64,000 nucleotides of DNA, from positions 13,607,608 to 13,671,607 of the forward strand of contig OY755191.1 of assembly GCA_963576735.1 (NCBI GenBank), given 5' to 3'. The notes under the pieces are model-generated. The model was not told where the DNA came from, made no database searches, and saw nothing but the letters and a program-made list of their open reading frames with translations. This stretch comes from Bedellia somnulentella (taxonomy: Eukaryota > Arthropoda > Insecta > Lepidoptera > Bedelliidae). Positions 57,501-60,500 of this stretch are shown here, one piece after another. Each line of letters opens with the position of its first letter. The first letter of the stretch is position 1. The translations under genes and the position numbers were made by a program.

Positions 57501-60500
57501 TAAAACCACACGATTGAATTAATGCTGTATAGTGCGGCTTAGAATAGAAATACCCCATTTCTGCCTATGGCTTCGTATAAGGCAACTATGGGTATTAAAG
57601 CATTTTTCACGTAACTCTCGAAAGTGGCTGAGGAATTACTTATTATGAAGATCTGGCTACCCTTTCTAGGTATGTATAGCTGTGTGTATATACATACATA
57701 CATGCATATACTGACGTCGTTAATTCCCATTGGGGTAGGCAGAGACTATCGATCGCCACTTCGTACGATCCTGAAAAACTCCTCTTGCTTCGTCTACATC
57801 CATCAATATATGTATGTATCTTATTTATTAATACGACTGAAATGTCATGCATTAAGAAAACAATAACAATGTTCTCATTTGACTTAAATGTCATGTCTGT
57901 GATAGTCAGCTTGAGTGCTCACATGAGGAAATTAAATTAACAAGTAGGCAAATTGAATTTCGAGTTTCAAAGTAAAGTGTGAATTAGTGTATGCCACAAA
58001 ATTAACTTGGTGCCTTTTGGCAAAACATCTTCACAAAGGAACAATTCACAGAATTATTAGTCTATTTGTATTTACTGAGAATATGAGACAAGCGTAATGT
58101 GAGGTTAAACATATAAGAACATGCTTAATTAACTACATCTTTGTTGCCACATACATACATACATACATATACTCACGGTTGTAAATCCCTGGAAGGGTTA
58201 GCCAGAGCTAAGGAATTAGAAATTCCTCAGCCACTTTTGGAAATGTGAGTGGGGAAAAGATGGTAAAAATAAAGGTTGTTGGTGATGGGTCTCCAACCGC
58301 ATCACCAAAAAATCCCTTAAAAGCCCCAATACCGTTAGTCGCCTCTTACGTACACCCATCGGTAGAAACAGGGTAGTGATATTCTAAGCCGACACTACAC
58401 GGCAATTTTGTTGCCAGTTCTTATTTATTAACTTATGTGTAAATTTACGCTACTACTATGCTACCCCATTTCTTTCCATGGGTGTTCGTAAGAGGTATCT
58501 TTAATACCTTTTAGGGTATTGGGGCTTTTTAAGTGGTTTTTGGGCGATGCGGTTGGAAATCACCAACGATACTTTATTTCTACCATCCATGGGGCTGAGG
58601 AGTGTCTAGCTCTGAAGCTATGCCTACCCCTTTTTGGGATTTATGGCCCTGAGTATACTATTATTTATACTAAATATAAATAATGTCTTTGTGAGCTAGT
58701 TTTTTTGTTAAGAAACAACACAAAACTCACGACTATATAATCCAAATTGCGGTAAACAAAGCGTAAGTTTTAGATATTGGTTAACCACTTTTAGAATCAG
58801 TATGGCGAAAAGATGAAAAAATAAAAGATGGATGGCGATAAGCCAGCCACATAGCCCAACAATCATCCGCAGGTAGAAATGTGTTAGTGCTGTTCTAAGC
58901 CAACATGAACAGTTTACAGTATGGTTTCTTAAAAAGTTTTTACCCAAGAGTGGATTTATCCTTGACTATAATATGTCATTATGTTGTATAGGAAATAAAT
59001 AAGTTACAACTTATTAAATGACGTTATTTTAAAAAGAACTAACGTCCGATTTCTGAATTGAGTATTCAAGCTGAGAACGACTTAAGTATCGTTTTGTCTC
59101 ATTCAGTTGTTAAGATTTCAATGCGACAGAACGATACTTAATTTGTTCTCAACTGGAATACTCAATTCAGAAATCGGGCGTAAGGCTATCTCGCTGTCTC
59201 TGCATTTAATATAATATATTTGAACCTAAAACCATCTTGTCCCTTATCAACTTCCAAATGTGGCTGAGGAGTTTTTTGCTCTGAAGCTCTGTCTACCGCT
59301 TTTTGGGATTTATGGCCGTGAGTATACGTGCGTATGTCTGTATGAAATAAAACCTTTTCATAATCGAAAGCGTACATATGTTTCTATCATGTATAAGTTG
59401 AGAAATTAGTAGTCTGACATATGGTTAGCAATGATTCCTCTCTATTAAGTTGGAACCGTTATATAAAATTAATTGAGTGTAAACATTATGATAAAATTCA
59501 AGAACCGTTAGAAAATATTCAGTTTTTTTCCATAACATTTGTCATACATTTATGATAAGCATCTTGTGAAAGTTAATTTATACTTCGTAGTTTCGGCTTA
59601 GAATGCTGTGTAGTGTCGGTTCAGAATAGGTCTACCCCATTGCTACCCTTAGGTGATCGTAAGAGGCAACTAAGGGTTTTGGGGCTTTTTAAGTGATTTT
59701 TGTGTGATGCGGTTGGAGACTCATCACCAACAACCTTTATTTTACAATCTTATCCCCACTCAATTTCCAAAAGTGGCTACGGAAAATTAATTTTGAAGCT
59801 TTAGATACGCTTTTTAGGGACTTATAGCCGTGAGTATACACAAATTACAAATTGTGTATGTTATAAGAAATGCCAACTTCGAATAGCGTCATTAAGTTAA
59901 TTTCAAAAGTGTCGTAAAGTTAGTTAATATAATGTAAGGCTTTAAAGTCAATTAAGAGTAATGTAAGAAGTAACCCATTGTTCTCAATCCTATTCTTCAA
60001 CATTTTGCTTCTTCGAAACTTCCAGAAATGGCGGATATTTTAATTTTTAAGCTTTTACTATAATATTTATGAAATTACATTTCTCATTTTTTTAATGTTA
60101 GTAAAAACAGCTTACCTGCAGAAGTATTTATGTAGAACTCGAAAGCAGCTAAAGGTCCTTCAACAGAGGAACATCTAGTATCTCTATAGTCCACTAGAAT
60201 CTTCCATCCAGGTAGAGGCCCATCTTCTTTGGTCACGGCATGAATTGCCATTTCCAAAATTGGAAGCACTTTCACTAACGAAAACACTTGATTTTTATCT
60301 GCTGGCAACAACACTCCTAATTTCACTATCTTCTTGTCAAATTGATGCTTCTCTGGCCTTAAGTTAAAATTAATTCCTTTCACGTGGTAAGGATTTACTA
60401 TGAGATCATGCGGGTAGCCCAGAGCTAAAGGATCATTTATATAGTTCGAGTACGGATACATATGATCAGATAGTTTATTTTGTAATGTTATGTTTGGTAA

